A program made the position numbers and the translations under genes. 64,000 nucleotides of DNA from contig CP046866.1 of assembly GCA_009789175.1 (NCBI GenBank), forward strand, positions 806,001-870,000. Direction: 5' to 3'. Positions 42,483-52,195 of the stretch are shown one piece after another; the stretch's first letter is position 1, and every line of letters begins with the position of its first letter. Under the pieces are notes generated by a model. That model was not told where the DNA came from. It did not search any database and saw only the letters and a program-made list of their open reading frames with translations. The DNA comes from Salinibaculum litoreum (GTDB lineage Archaea; Halobacteriota; Halobacteria; Halobacteriales; Haloarculaceae).

Positions 42483-43064
42483 TCAGGCACCCATCTTCGC
42501 GGCACGAAGCGCGAGTTCCACGTCCGTGTACGGGTTGGTCGTGATGCTCGGCCCGTGGCCGGTGTGCATCGCCGCCAGGTCTTCGTCGACGGCTTGCTGG
42601 ACGCGCTCGATGCTCTCGATGAGCAGTCCGCGGTCGCCCTCTTCGAGGTCCGTCCGGCCGAACCCACCGTTGGCGAAGATAAGATCACCCGCAAAGAGAA
42701 CGCCCTCTCCCTCGGAATACAGACAGACGTGGTCGTTCTTGTGCCCGGGCGTGTGCAACACCTCGTAGTCGCTGTCGCCGAGCGCCACGGTATCGTTCTC
42801 GTCGAGTTCGTGGTCGACGCCGTCGACGTCGGTATCGTAGCCCCACACGTCGACATCGAACGCATCGACGACGGCGGCGAGGTTCCCGACGTGGTCGGGG
42901 TGAGTATGCGTGAGTACGACCGCGTCCAGCCCGTCGGCCTCTGCACGCACTTTCGAGACGACATCGAAGTCGTTGCCCACGTCGACCAGCACTGTCCGCT
43001 CGCCCGTCACCAGAAAGACGTTGCTGGTGAACACCTGCTCGCTGGCAGCGAGATTCTGAATCAT
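42483..43064 (-). CDS. Metallo-beta-lactamase-fold hydrolase
   Basis: The 193-residue protein has the zinc motif HTHPDH (53-58), a later PGHKNDH histidine and the GDLIFANGGFGR aspartate. It resembles glyoxalase II-like or persulfide dioxygenase-type hydrolases. The ATG at 43064 (MIQNLAASEQVFTSNVFLV) is chosen over a frame 63 bases longer, because conserved residues start there. Confidence 0.87.
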   Translation of the reverse strand: MIQNLAASEQVFTSNVFLVTGERTVLVDVGNDFDVVSKVRAEADGLDAVVLTHTHPDHVGNLAAVVDAFDVDVWGYDTDVDGVDHELDENDTVALGDSDYEVLHTPGHKNDHVCLYSEGEGVLFAGDLIFANGGFGRTDLEEGDRGLLIESIERVQQAVDEDLAAMHTGHGPSITTNPYTDVELALRAAKMGA

Positions 43065-43226
43065 GTCCTCACGTTTGGTGAGGGCCGGTTTGTGGATGTC
43101 GGTCCGGGGCTGGGTGAAGGGGACCACTGGACTGTCGCCGTTTCCCTGGTTTCACGCCGGAGACTCGCCTGTGCGTGACCCATAGTGCTATGTGTGATGA
43201 AACGATAGAGACGGGCAAGAGCGAAG

Positions 43227-43811
43227 ATGCCAGGACCCGATGACCCTGTCGTACTCATCGTCGAAGATGAACCGGATGTCGCCGAGACGTACCGTCTGTG
43301 GCTGGAAGACGACTACGAGGTGCGAATGGCCCAGAACGGGGACGAAGGGCTCGAACAGCTCGACGGGGGGGTCGACGTGGTCCTGCTAGATCGGATGATG
43401 CCTGGTCTGTCGGGCGACGAGGTACTGCAGCACATTCGCGACGACGAACTGGAGTGTCGCGTCGCTATGGTGACTGCGGTCGAGCCTGATTTCGATATTC
43501 TGGAGATGGGCTTTGACGCGTACCTCTCGAAGCCAATCAAAAGCGAGCAACTACAGGACACGGTCCAGAACCTGCTCGAGCGCTCCGCCTATGACTCGCT
43601 GTTACAGGAGTACTACTCGCTTGTCGAAAAGCAGGCCACTTTGGAGGCGACGAAAAACAGAGCAGAGCTCGCCGAAAGCGCCGAGTACAACCGTCTGAAA
43701 AGCGACATCGACTCGCTCCGGGACGAACTCTCGGAGACACTCGGTGGTATCGAAGACGACGAGGACTTCATCGCCACCATCCGCGGTCTCGGTGATTCCG
43801 ACGAGCCCTGA
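43227..43811 (+). CDS. HalX-type response regulator
   Basis: The 194-residue protein has a receiver domain (acid pocket VEDEPD, phospho-acceptor D55 in LLDRMMPG, conserved Thr near 84 and K102 in LSKPI) and a C-terminal HalX helical domain (YYSLVEKQATLEATKNRAEL). HalX regulators are restricted to haloarchaea. The next gene, four bases on, encodes a RecA-like protein, and the two probably act together. Confidence 0.92.
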   Translation: MPGPDDPVVLIVEDEPDVAETYRLWLEDDYEVRMAQNGDEGLEQLDGGVDVVLLDRMMPGLSGDEVLQHIRDDELECRVAMVTAVEPDFDILEMGFDAYLSKPIKSEQLQDTVQNLLERSAYDSLLQEYYSLVEKQATLEATKNRAELAESAEYNRLKSDIDSLRDELSETLGGIEDDEDFIATIRGLGDSDEP

Positions 43812-43815
43812 TACG

Positions 43816-44475
43816 ATGTATGACCTCACCGACGTACTGGCCGTAGACGCAGTGTCGTCGATTCCCCCGGGGTCGAGTCTCCTCGTCTCGGCGCCGGCGA
43901 TGACCGGCAAGGAGGCGTTCCTGTACGACTGCCTTGCCGACGGTGCCAGCGACGAACAGGGCACTGTCGTCGTTACCACCGGCGGGGACGCCGAGGACGC
44001 CCTCGACAGGATTCACTCCCGCTCGTCGGCACTCGACCCCGATACGCTCTGTGGCATCGACTGTCGAACGGACAGTGACAGGGAGAACCTGGAACGGGAC
44101 GACGGTTCATACATCACCCGGGTGACGACTCCCTCCGATATGACCGGTATCGGTATCGGCATCACGAACTGTTTCGAGCGCCTGCACGACGTGGGCGTCG
44201 ACCGCGGTCGGCTCGGGCTGTCGAATCTCTCGACGATGGTCACCTACTCCGACAAGGAGACTGTCTTCAAGTTCTGTCACGTCCTCTCTTCGCGTCTGGA
44301 CTCGGCGGAGTTTCTCGGCCTCTTTCTGGTCGACTCCACGGCCCACAACGAACAGACACTCCAGGTGGTCAAACAGGCCTTCGACGGGCTCATCGAAATC
44401 CGCGAGACCGAGGGGACCCGCGAGGCTCGCGTCAAGGGTCTCCAGCCCGAGCCCTCCGAGTGGGTCGAACTCTGA
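43816..44475 (+). CDS. RecA/RAD55-like ATPase-domain protein paired with HalX
   Basis: The 219-residue product has a KaiC/RAD55-like core. The P-loop is a variant (APAMTGKEAFLYD), followed by VVVTTGGDAEDALDRI and a Walker B-like FLGLFLVDSTAHNEQT. ATP use is uncertain because of the variant loop. It follows the HalX gene by four bases, a pairing common in haloarchaea. Function in signalling is inferred. Confidence 0.8.
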   Translation: MYDLTDVLAVDAVSSIPPGSSLLVSAPAMTGKEAFLYDCLADGASDEQGTVVVTTGGDAEDALDRIHSRSSALDPDTLCGIDCRTDSDRENLERDDGSYITRVTTPSDMTGIGIGITNCFERLHDVGVDRGRLGLSNLSTMVTYSDKETVFKFCHVLSSRLDSAEFLGLFLVDSTAHNEQTLQVVKQAFDGLIEIRETEGTREARVKGLQPEPSEWVEL

Positions 44476-44490
44476 GGGGGACCGACAGTC

Positions 44491-44496
44491 TTTATC
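44491..44496 (+). promoter_or_regulatory. TATA box upstream of thyX
   Basis: TTTATC lies 25-30 nt before the ATG at 44521, consistent with a leaderless thyX mRNA. Confidence 0.6.
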
Positions 44497-44520
44497 ACCC
44501 TCCGGGTCTCCCGCGGTTGT

Positions 44521-45264
44521 ATGGAGGTCCAGTTACTTGAGGCGACCGAGGACCCGGAACGTCTCATCTGTCAGGGCGCACGCAATGACTACATGGGCGA
44601 GTTTGTCGGTGACATCTCCTTCGAGGAGGCCATGGAGACCACCGACGGCGACACGACGGCCGAAAAGATGGAGACGCTCATCCATCACCTGCTCGCACAC
44701 GGTCACTTCGGCCCCTTCGAGCACCCTTCTGCCACCTTCGCTATCAAGGGCGTCTCCCGCTCGTGTATGGCCCAGATAACCCGCCATCGCCACGTCTCCT
44801 TCGACGTGCAATCGATGCGCTATGTCGCCTTCGACGATGTCGACCCCGCGGCCGTCCGCGAGGGCGAGATGGTCGTCATCCCACCGTCTGCCGAGGACCC
44901 CGACTGGGTCGGACGCAATCAGCAGACCACGGACTACGACGAGGCGGACGTGGCAAAACGCGAGGAAATATTCAAAGACACCATCGAAAACGCCGTCGAA
45001 TCCTATCAGGAACTGCTTGAGTTGGGGATGCCACCCGAGGACGCCCGCTTTGTCCTCCCAATCGGGACGAAGGTCAACATCGTGATGTCGATGAATGCGC
45101 GCATGTTGATGCACGTCGCAGATATGCGCGCTGCTGCGGACGCCCAGTGGGAAGTCAGGGAGATGACAGAGGGGATTCTGGACATCGCCGAGGACTGGTG
45201 TCCCATCACCTTCGAGTACTACGACGAGGAGATGAAAGGCAGAAAGAATCGCTTGGCTCCCTGA
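44521..45264 (+). CDS. thyX: Flavin-dependent thymidylate synthase ThyX
   Basis: The 247-residue enzyme makes dTMP from dUMP with methylenetetrahydrofolate and FAD. The ThyX motif RHR-x7-S is at residues 88-98 (RHRHVSFDVQS), and the substrate arginine and N-terminal helix LIHHLLAHGHFGPFEH are present. Full length; leaderless promoter upstream. Confidence 0.96.
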   Translation: MEVQLLEATEDPERLICQGARNDYMGEFVGDISFEEAMETTDGDTTAEKMETLIHHLLAHGHFGPFEHPSATFAIKGVSRSCMAQITRHRHVSFDVQSMRYVAFDDVDPAAVREGEMVVIPPSAEDPDWVGRNQQTTDYDEADVAKREEIFKDTIENAVESYQELLELGMPPEDARFVLPIGTKVNIVMSMNARMLMHVADMRAAADAQWEVREMTEGILDIAEDWCPITFEYYDEEMKGRKNRLAP

Positions 45265-45333
45265 GCACTCCTGTCAGGTCCTGGCGTGTCCTGGCGCCGT
45301 GAGTTTCTTGCCCCGACAGCCGAACGGCATCGT

Positions 45334-48300
45334 ATGGGAACGACTGAGGGACACGCGGACCCGGCCGGGGACCGGCGGGCGGAGTACGACTACGTCGGTG
45401 GAGAGGTACAGCGGCCGGCGCTGGTCGAGGACCTGCGCGAACGCGTCGACGGTGACGTTCGCTTTGATGAGTACACCCGCCAGTTGTACGCAACTGACGC
45501 CAGCGCGTACGAGGTGACACCCATCGGTGTCGTCTTCCCGGCGACGACTGCCGATGTGGCGGCCGTAATGGCCTACTGTGCCGAACGCGAGATTCCGGTT
45601 TTGCCTCGCGGGGGCGGCACGAGTCTCGCCGGCCAGTCCGTCAACGAAGCCGTCGTGCTGGATTTCACCCGGCACATGGACGACATCATCTCGGTCGACC
45701 CCGACGAGGGCCGCGCTCGCGCCCAACCCGGCGTCCGCCTGGGTGATTTGAACGCGACCCTCGAAGAACACGACCTGAAGTTCGCCCCCGACCCCGCGTG
45801 GGGCGACAAGAGCGCTCTCGGCGGCGCAATCGGGAACAACTCGACCGGCTCACACTCCCTGCAATATGGCAAGACTGACGCCTACATCGAGGAGTGCGAG
45901 GTCGTCCTGGCCGACGGGACGGTCACCCGCTTTGGAGACATCGAGGTCTCGAACCTCCGTGAGCGGGCCGACCCCGACGGCGACATCGAGGCCCGCATCT
46001 ACGACGCCGTGGTCGGTATCATCGACGACGGCGATGCCATCGGCGACGCGTACCCCGACCTCAAACGCAACGTCTCCGGCTACAACTTCGACCGCCTCCT
46101 GGAGGAGGCAGAGACGGGGACGGTCAACCTCGCGCGGTTGCTGGCCGGTAGCGAGGGGACGCTGGCCATCGTCACCGAGGCAGAGGTGTCGCTGGAACCG
46201 GTCCCCGAGACGAAGGCGATGGCGCTGTTGCGCTACGAGGACCTGGTGACAGCGCTCGCCGACGTGGCACCCATCCTCGAACACGACCCCGCTGCCGTCG
46301 AGGTACTCGATGACGTGTTACTCGATCTCTCCCGGGAAACCGAGGAGTTCGGGTCGCTGGTCCAGTCGATGGTGCCTGACGGAACCGGTGCGGTACTCCT
46401 CGTCGAGTTCTACGCTGAGACAGACACAGCGGGTAAACAGAAGGTCGCGAACCTCTTTGCCGACCGGATGCCAGACGTGACGGCCACGGCAGTCCCGGAT
46501 GAGGGTGCAAAAGAGACGACCGACGACCCGGTCCGTGCTCTCAGCGGGGCCGAGGCACACGACGAGGCCGAACGCGAGCGCTTCTGGAAACTCCGCAAGA
46601 GTGGCCTCCCGATTTTGCTCGGACGGACCAGCGACGCCAAACACGTCAGTTTTATCGAGGACACCGCCGTCCCGCCCGATCGCCTCCCGGAGTTCGTCGC
46701 GGACTTTGAGGATGTGCTGGACGAAGCTGGCACGTTCGCCTCTTTCTACGCGCATGCCGGTCCGGGCTGTCTCCACATCCGCCCGCTCATCGACCTCAAG
46801 ACCGTCGAGGGCATCCAGCAGATGGAGACCATCGCCGATGGCGCGACCGACCTCGTCGTCGAATACGGCGGCAGCGTCTCCGGCGAGCACGGCGACGGCC
46901 GGGCGCGTACCCGCTGGAACCGAAAACTCTACGGCCAGGAGATCTGGGACAGCTTCGTGGCCTTCAAGACCGCATTCGACCCCGACTGGCTGCTGAACCC
47001 CGGGCAGGTCTGTGGGACACTGCCCGAGGATGAGCGCGCTCCATCGGGCGAGAACGCACACGCCGACGGTGGTGCCAAGACGGTGACCGCCACACACGCG
47101 GACCTGCCCGACCGGGCGCGAGCGGTGGCGATGACCGACAACCTCAGATTCTCGCCGGAATATGACTTCGAGATGGGGTTCGAGTCGGAGCTCCAGTGGG
47201 ACAACGACAACGGCATGCAGGGGATGGTGGAACTCTGTCACGGCTGTGGGGGCTGTCGCGGACCACAGGAGACTACCGGCGGCGTGATGTGTCCGACGTA
47301 CCGCGCAGCAGAGGAAGAAGTCACGAGCACGCGCGGGCGGGCCAACATGCTCCGGCAGGCGATGAGCGGGGACCTGCCGGCCGACCCGACTGACGAGGAG
47401 TTCGTCTCCGAGGTGATGGACCTCTGTATCGGCTGCAAGGGCTGTGCCCGTGACTGCCCCAGCGAGGTGGACATGGCAAAACTCAAAGCCGAGGTGGAGT
47501 ACCAGCACCACCAGGAGGGCAACACCTCCCTTCGGGACCGCATCTTCGCAGACGTGGACCGCGTCAGCGCCGTGGGAAGCGCGCTCGCGCCGCTCTCGAA
47601 CTGGGCGCAGAAACTACCCGGGAGCGGCCTTCTCGCCGAGAAGCTGCTCGGAATCGCAAGCGAGCGCGACCTGCCGACGTTCCGCCGAGAGACGCTCGCA
47701 GACTGGATGGCAGCCCGCGAACCGCGCGTCTCCCACGAGCGGTCGGACCACCACGTTCTGCTCTTTCCGGATACCTACACCAACTACAGCCACCCTGAGG
47801 TCGGGAAGGCCGCCGTCCGCGTGCTGGAAGCGGCGGATGTTCACGTTCGCCTCGCGACGGAAGTCGGTCCCAGCGGCCGTGCGGCGTTCTCGAAGGGGTT
47901 GCTCGACACCGCCCGCGAGCGTGCCCGGCACAACGTCGACACACTCGCCCCGAAGGTGGCCGACGGCTGGGACGTGGTCGTGGTCGAGCCCTCGGATGCC
48001 GTGATGTTCCAGTCCGATTACCGTGACTTGCTCTCCGGCGATGGGGTCGACCGGGTCGGTGACGCGACCTATGGCGTCTGCGAGTACATCGACAGGCACC
48101 GACTCGCCGAGGACATCGCGTTCGATACGTCCGGCGAGACACTGACCTATCACGGTCATTGCCACCAGAAGGCAATCAAGCGCGACCACTACGCAGTCGG
48201 CGTCCTGCGGCGGGCAGGCTACGAGGTGGACCCGCTCGACTCCAGTTGCTGTGGCATGGCGGGTTCCTTCGGGTACGAGGCCGAACACTACTCGATGAGC

Positions 48301-48471
48301 CGAGCCATCGGTCGGATTCTCTTCGACCAGGTCCGCCGCAGTGACGGTGAGCGAGTCGTCGCCCCCGGAGCGTCGTGTCGGTCACAGTTGGCGAGCGCCC
48401 CCGATGTTGTCGCTGGTGGGGACACACCGCCACACCCAGTCGAGATGCTCGCCGCGGCACTGGCCGACTGA
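45334..48471 (+). CDS. FAD-linked oxidase with Fe-S and CCG domains (YdiJ/Dld type)
   Basis: The 1045-residue protein joins an FAD-binding oxidase (PRGGGTSLAGQSVN near residue 90) to a ferredoxin-type module (CHGCGGCRGPQ, CIGCKGCARDCP) and a C-terminal CCG domain (SSCCGMAGSFGYE), as in E. coli YdiJ, a D-2-hydroxyglutarate dehydrogenase. It would oxidise a D-2-hydroxy acid (D-lactate, glycolate or D-2-hydroxyglutarate) and pass electrons to the quinone pool. The ATG at 45334 is preferred over the frame opening at 45286. Confidence 0.92.
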   Translation: MGTTEGHADPAGDRRAEYDYVGGEVQRPALVEDLRERVDGDVRFDEYTRQLYATDASAYEVTPIGVVFPATTADVAAVMAYCAEREIPVLPRGGGTSLAGQSVNEAVVLDFTRHMDDIISVDPDEGRARAQPGVRLGDLNATLEEHDLKFAPDPAWGDKSALGGAIGNNSTGSHSLQYGKTDAYIEECEVVLADGTVTRFGDIEVSNLRERADPDGDIEARIYDAVVGIIDDGDAIGDAYPDLKRNVSGYNFDRLLEEAETGTVNLARLLAGSEGTLAIVTEAEVSLEPVPETKAMALLRYEDLVTALADVAPILEHDPAAVEVLDDVLLDLSRETEEFGSLVQSMVPDGTGAVLLVEFYAETDTAGKQKVANLFADRMPDVTATAVPDEGAKETTDDPVRALSGAEAHDEAERERFWKLRKSGLPILLGRTSDAKHVSFIEDTAVPPDRLPEFVADFEDVLDEAGTFASFYAHAGPGCLHIRPLIDLKTVEGIQQMETIADGATDLVVEYGGSVSGEHGDGRARTRWNRKLYGQEIWDSFVAFKTAFDPDWLLNPGQVCGTLPEDERAPSGENAHADGGAKTVTATHADLPDRARAVAMTDNLRFSPEYDFEMGFESELQWDNDNGMQGMVELCHGCGGCRGPQETTGGVMCPTYRAAEEEVTSTRGRANMLRQAMSGDLPADPTDEEFVSEVMDLCIGCKGCARDCPSEVDMAKLKAEVEYQHHQEGNTSLRDRIFADVDRVSAVGSALAPLSNWAQKLPGSGLLAEKLLGIASERDLPTFRRETLADWMAAREPRVSHERSDHHVLLFPDTYTNYSHPEVGKAAVRVLEAADVHVRLATEVGPSGRAAFSKGLLDTARERARHNVDTLAPKVADGWDVVVVEPSDAVMFQSDYRDLLSGDGVDRVGDATYGVCEYIDRHRLAEDIAFDTSGETLTYHGHCHQKAIKRDHYAVGVLRRAGYEVDPLDSSCCGMAGSFGYEAEHYSMSRAIGRILFDQVRRSDGERVVAPGASCRSQLASAPDVVAGGDTPPHPVEMLAAALAD

Positions 48472-48520
48472 CGACCGTCGGGGTGGGATTCGCTCCCCCA
48501 TTCCACCGGCAGGCACAGTG

Positions 48521-48527
48521 TTTTTAT
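48521..48527 (+). promoter_or_regulatory. TATA box for the membrane-anchored helix-turn-helix gene
   Basis: TTTTTAT lies 26-32 nt before the ATG at 48553. Confidence 0.55.
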
Positions 48528-48552
48528 TCCACCCTTCGGTCGTATAGTGTAG

Positions 48553-49770
48553 ATGCAACGTCGGTGGTTCGTCGGCCTGACTGTTGCCTGTCTCCTGCTG
48601 GTAGCGGGGGCTGCGGTGCCGGTACTGGGTGCGGGCAGCGCTATCGCGTCGACAGGGAGTACGACCGATACTGTCGACACAGAGGTGAACGACCCAGCCC
48701 AGCAGGATGCGGCCGACCCGCCGCAACTTGGAACGCCGGACGGGTTCAACAGTACTGTCTTCGAAGTCGTCATCTACGAGAACTCTTCTGCGCGGTGGAC
48801 GGTCCAGCACCGTCGCCCACTGGACACCGACCAGCAACGCCAGCAGTTCGAAACGTTCGCCGCGGAGTTCAACAGCACGGAGACGACGACCTACCAGGAT
48901 TTCAAGTCCCGGGCACGCGCGCTGACGGACTTTTCGGGCGGTGCGACCGGTCGGCAGATGAATGCGACCGACTTCCGGAAAACGGCAGAGGTCCGCGAAC
49001 AGTTCCGAACGCTCGGTGTCATGGAACTGTCGTTCATGTGGACGAACTTCTCGCGGGCGACTGACCGAGGCGTCGTCGTCGACGATGTCTTCGAGGGTGG
49101 GATGTACGTCAACCGCGGTCAGCGGCTCGTGATGGTCCGTGAGTCCGGTCTTGTCTTCGAAGCGGTCGAACCCGACCCCGACCGGATGGACGTTGCGGGG
49201 AACCTGACCGCCAGTCAATCGGTCACCTGGTTTGGCGAGGCGGATTTCGACGACCAGCGGCCGAAACTCGTCGCTGTCGAGCCGGGTACCGTCGGACAGC
49301 GAACGGGTGCGAACGACTCAGAGAGCCCCGCAGCGGGACAACTCGGTCCGCTCCCGATTATCGTTGCACTGGTCTTTCTGCTGGTTCTCGGTGGCGCAAT
49401 CGCGTGGTACTCGGGAGGGCTGGAGGGACTGTTTGCCGGCGGCGACGACGACAGCGGTGGAGCTGTCGCGGAATCTCCCGAGACCGAGACGGCCGACGAG
49501 GAGACTGCCTCGGCTGAGCCCGCAGTCCCCGAGGAGGAGCTACTCTCCGACGAGGACCGCGTGTTGAAACTACTCGACGAGAACGGCGGTCGGATGAAGC
49601 AGGTCAACATCGTCGACGAGACGGAGTGGTCCAAATCCAAGGTGAGCATGCTCCTCTCCGATATGGAGGAGGAGGGACTCATCAGCAAACTCCGCGTCGG
49701 TCGCGAGAACATCATCAGCAAGGCAGGCGAGGAACCCGATGCCGTCGGCTCACCCTTCGACGACGAGTGA
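48553..49770 (+). CDS. Exported-domain, single-pass membrane protein with cytoplasmic winged helix
   Basis: The 405-residue protein has a signal peptide (FVGLTVACLLLVAGAAV), an outer domain of about 220 residues, one membrane helix near residue 280 (LPIIVALVFLLVLGGAIAWY), an acidic linker and a C-terminal MarR/ArsR-like winged helix (RMKQVNIVDETEWSKSKVSM). This layout is found in several haloarchaeal DUF7343/DUF7345-type proteins. It could transmit an outside signal to transcription, or be released by proteolysis; both are inferences. Confidence 0.85.
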   Translation: MQRRWFVGLTVACLLLVAGAAVPVLGAGSAIASTGSTTDTVDTEVNDPAQQDAADPPQLGTPDGFNSTVFEVVIYENSSARWTVQHRRPLDTDQQRQQFETFAAEFNSTETTTYQDFKSRARALTDFSGGATGRQMNATDFRKTAEVREQFRTLGVMELSFMWTNFSRATDRGVVVDDVFEGGMYVNRGQRLVMVRESGLVFEAVEPDPDRMDVAGNLTASQSVTWFGEADFDDQRPKLVAVEPGTVGQRTGANDSESPAAGQLGPLPIIVALVFLLVLGGAIAWYSGGLEGLFAGGDDDSGGAVAESPETETADEETASAEPAVPEEELLSDEDRVLKLLDENGGRMKQVNIVDETEWSKSKVSMLLSDMEEEGLISKLRVGRENIISKAGEEPDAVGSPFDDE

Positions 49771-49837
49771 GACTCCCTGACAACGCCGCTGTGAAGCGCA
49801 ATTGTTAAAGGCAACTCCTCGCAATGAACAGGTACGC

Positions 49838-49912
49838 GCTCCGTTGGTGTAGTCCGGCCAATCATCTTGCCCTCTCACGGCAAGGACTTGGGTTCGAATC
49901 CCAAACGGAGCA
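49838..49912 (+). tRNA. tRNA-Glu, anticodon CTC
   Basis: The acceptor arms GCTCCGT (49838-49844) and ACGGAGC (49905-49911) pair, with A49912 as discriminator base. The anticodon stem TTGCC/GGCAA encloses the loop CTCTCAC with anticodon CTC at 49874-49876. The T arm GGTTCGAATCC is intact. The CCA end is not encoded. It is immediately followed by an AT-rich island with an integrase, and so probably served as its attachment site. Confidence 0.96.
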
Positions 49913-50130
49913 TTCTGACCCTTCTCTGTCTTGCGGTTTTAGCTTCCTAATGCCTGGTTTTGTACCAAGTGCTCAGGGCATACAGATTAGAAAGAATCGA
50001 TCATCACCTTGCAGTCTGGCGATTAGAGCTGTTGCTTCACCATGTCGATTCGAACGAATGTGGTAGGACAATCACCTCACTAATCCCTATCCTGATCTCT
50101 AAACAGTTCCACCAACCAGGAGACACTGTA
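49913..50130. other. AT-rich start of the genomic island
   Basis: These 218 bases directly after the tRNA are lower in GC than the preceding chromosome and hold no credible gene. They form the left edge of the inserted region. No second copy of the tRNA 3' end was seen in the rest of the window. Confidence 0.55.
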
Positions 50131-51117
50131 CTATCTGTAATCGTCTCGTATCTTCTCTTTCAGTGATTGGATCTTTCTTTCATCTTCACCAGAAACCCGC
50201 TGCTCAATTTTGTCGAGTGTTTCGAACAGACCGTCTATATTATTCCGTCTCTCGTATGTCCAATACGCGGATTCTCTGAGAGATTCCATATCATAGTTTC
50301 CGTATTCAACCATTCGACGGAACATTTCTTCACCTCCTTCCGGATCGATAACGACTACAACTTCTTGTATACCGGCCCCAAAATCATCTGGCATTCGGGG
50401 AGCATTTCGAATAATTGCCTCCGTCCTTTGGCCGAGTTCTGAATAGAGTTCCTTATGTTCTTGTCCACGTTTCCAATGCCGAAGTAAATACAAAAGAGAA
50501 TCAAAAAATCTTGCATACATAAAGTCTGGAAGCACCAGGACCCCTACCCGCTTTGGATGTTGATTTGGTGGCAACTCCACGATTTCTCTCGGTGAACTTT
50601 TTACAGCGTTGGTCTGATTCTCCTTATCGAATGTTGCTATCACCTCATCAAGAATTGTCATACACTTCCTGAGATTCTTATTATTGCTAAGTACCTCATA
50701 TTTTCGGTCACACACATATCGATACTCCCAAATTACAGAGACACGGTCACTTGTCTCATCGTCGAATAGCTCTGAGCTGTACTCGCTGCGTCTCGTGTTA
50801 TGTTTGGAGTACTCTTGGTGGTTCAATAAACCCATGCTATCAGCGATGGTATCGAGCATAACACCAATTTCTCCATCCTTAGCTAACGGTTTTGGTTCCA
50901 TGGGTTCTTCTGACTGGTCCGGAAGAGAGTAGAACACTTTGCCAGCCTCTCTGGTTTTCTCAATTTCTTCTTGTTCAACGAGTTTTTCCAGATGAGTTCT
51001 GACGGTGGACTTTGACCGATTTAACAATGCGATCAACTCTACCTGCTGGCGTCTTCCATACTGGAGGGCACTTTTGACCAACGACTCTGTTCGCTCTTCA
51101 GGCGTTTTATACGTCAT
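50131..51117 (-). CDS. Winged-helix regulator of the island
   Basis: The 328-residue protein has an N-terminal winged helix (VELIALLNRSKSTVRTHLEKLVEQEEI, given in part as LIALLNRSKSTVRTHLEKL) and a long C-terminal domain I do not recognise. Codon use is AT-richer than in the backbone genes. It is divergent from the integrase gene, which starts 100 bases away. A role in controlling the island is inferred. Confidence 0.75.
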   Translation of the reverse strand: MTYKTPEERTESLVKSALQYGRRQQVELIALLNRSKSTVRTHLEKLVEQEEIEKTREAGKVFYSLPDQSEEPMEPKPLAKDGEIGVMLDTIADSMGLLNHQEYSKHNTRRSEYSSELFDDETSDRVSVIWEYRYVCDRKYEVLSNNKNLRKCMTILDEVIATFDKENQTNAVKSSPREIVELPPNQHPKRVGVLVLPDFMYARFFDSLLYLLRHWKRGQEHKELYSELGQRTEAIIRNAPRMPDDFGAGIQEVVVVIDPEGGEEMFRRMVEYGNYDMESLRESAYWTYERRNNIDGLFETLDKIEQRVSGEDERKIQSLKEKIRDDYR

Positions 51118-51143
51118 ATGTTAACAGCAAACAAGATACGGCC

Positions 51144-51154
51144 TTAAATATAAA
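51144..51154 (-). promoter_or_regulatory. TATA box for the island regulator
   Basis: On the coding strand the segment reads TTTATATTTAA, 27-37 nt before the ATG at 51117. It supports a leaderless regulator mRNA. Confidence 0.6.
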
Positions 51155-51217
51155 TGACTTACTCGCACCTGCGGTGTACTCGGATGATGGAATTGAGCTC
51201 CCGAGAAACGACGGACT

Positions 51218-52150
51218 ATGGGATTCAGTCCATCTGAACATATCCCAGAGTACCTTTCTGGGGAAAGCTTGGAGAACCTCAACCAACAGCAAAGGAAGCT
51301 ATTTGTTGAAGTTTGGGAGGAAATCCTCAATTACCTTCGTGAAGAGGGTAAAGATCCCGAACGTCGGATCGGATATGAAGACTCGAGTGTGCGCCCGATG
51401 GCGCGCCGCATATTCCAAGTCTTCGAACACTTCTGGGAGACTAGCCAGATTGTGTATGAACTCACTCCCAAACACGCCGATCGGTTTATAGAGCAGTTGG
51501 TGAACAATCGCGTTCGCACAAGCGGAGGTAAAGAGTACAGCCAGTCCAGCAAGCGCAAATTCGTTGACGCCCTCAACACGTACTTTGACTTTGTCGGTAA
51601 AGAGTGGAGTTCAAACATTAGCTTCACCGACGAGAAGCCGGCTCTCGGTTCAGATCCGTTCCGCAAAGAAGAGCGAATCCAGTTGCTGAACGCTTCGATG
51701 AAATACGATTCTCCTCCTAATTACAAGAATGTCTCTCCAGAGGAACGCGCACGTTGGCAACAGTATCTCGCCCAGAAGTTAGGCAAACGAAAGGACGATA
51801 TTACACCGGATGACTGGACTCAGATTCGTCGAAGTTGGAAATTCCCGAGTCTCATTTCTAGCGCTCAAGATGGGGCGATGCGCGCCGCTCTGATTGAGCG
51901 TCTTACCACAGATTTGCTCGATCTTGAAGCCAACCGGATCAAAATCCCTCCTGAAGTTGCGGTTAAAAATGACTCGAGTTGGGAGATTGAACTCTCTCAA
52001 AGGTCAACCTCACTTTTGAACAAGTGGTTGAGCCAGAGAGCGAACAAACCGAAGTACGATGGGTCGGATAAACTGTGGCTCAATCGGGAGGGAAATCCGT
52101 ACTGCTCACAAACACTCAATCCTCTCCTTCAGAAACTTGTGGACCAAGCT
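51218..52150 (+). pseudogene. Tyrosine recombinase/integrase cut off by an ISH3-family element
   Basis: The N-terminal SAM-like DNA-binding domain and the first part of the catalytic domain are present: an arginine-containing DGAMRAALIERLTTDLLDL and the lysine beta-hairpin. The reading frame then runs into the IS end and stops at 52171, so the HxxR, His/Trp and catalytic Tyr are missing. The product is probably inactive, and the island is likely no longer mobile by this enzyme. Native coding ends at 52150. Confidence 0.8.
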
Positions 52151-52195
52151 CAGTCGATCACATCGGGTTAGAGGAAGTGTCTGCTTTGGGAGGAT

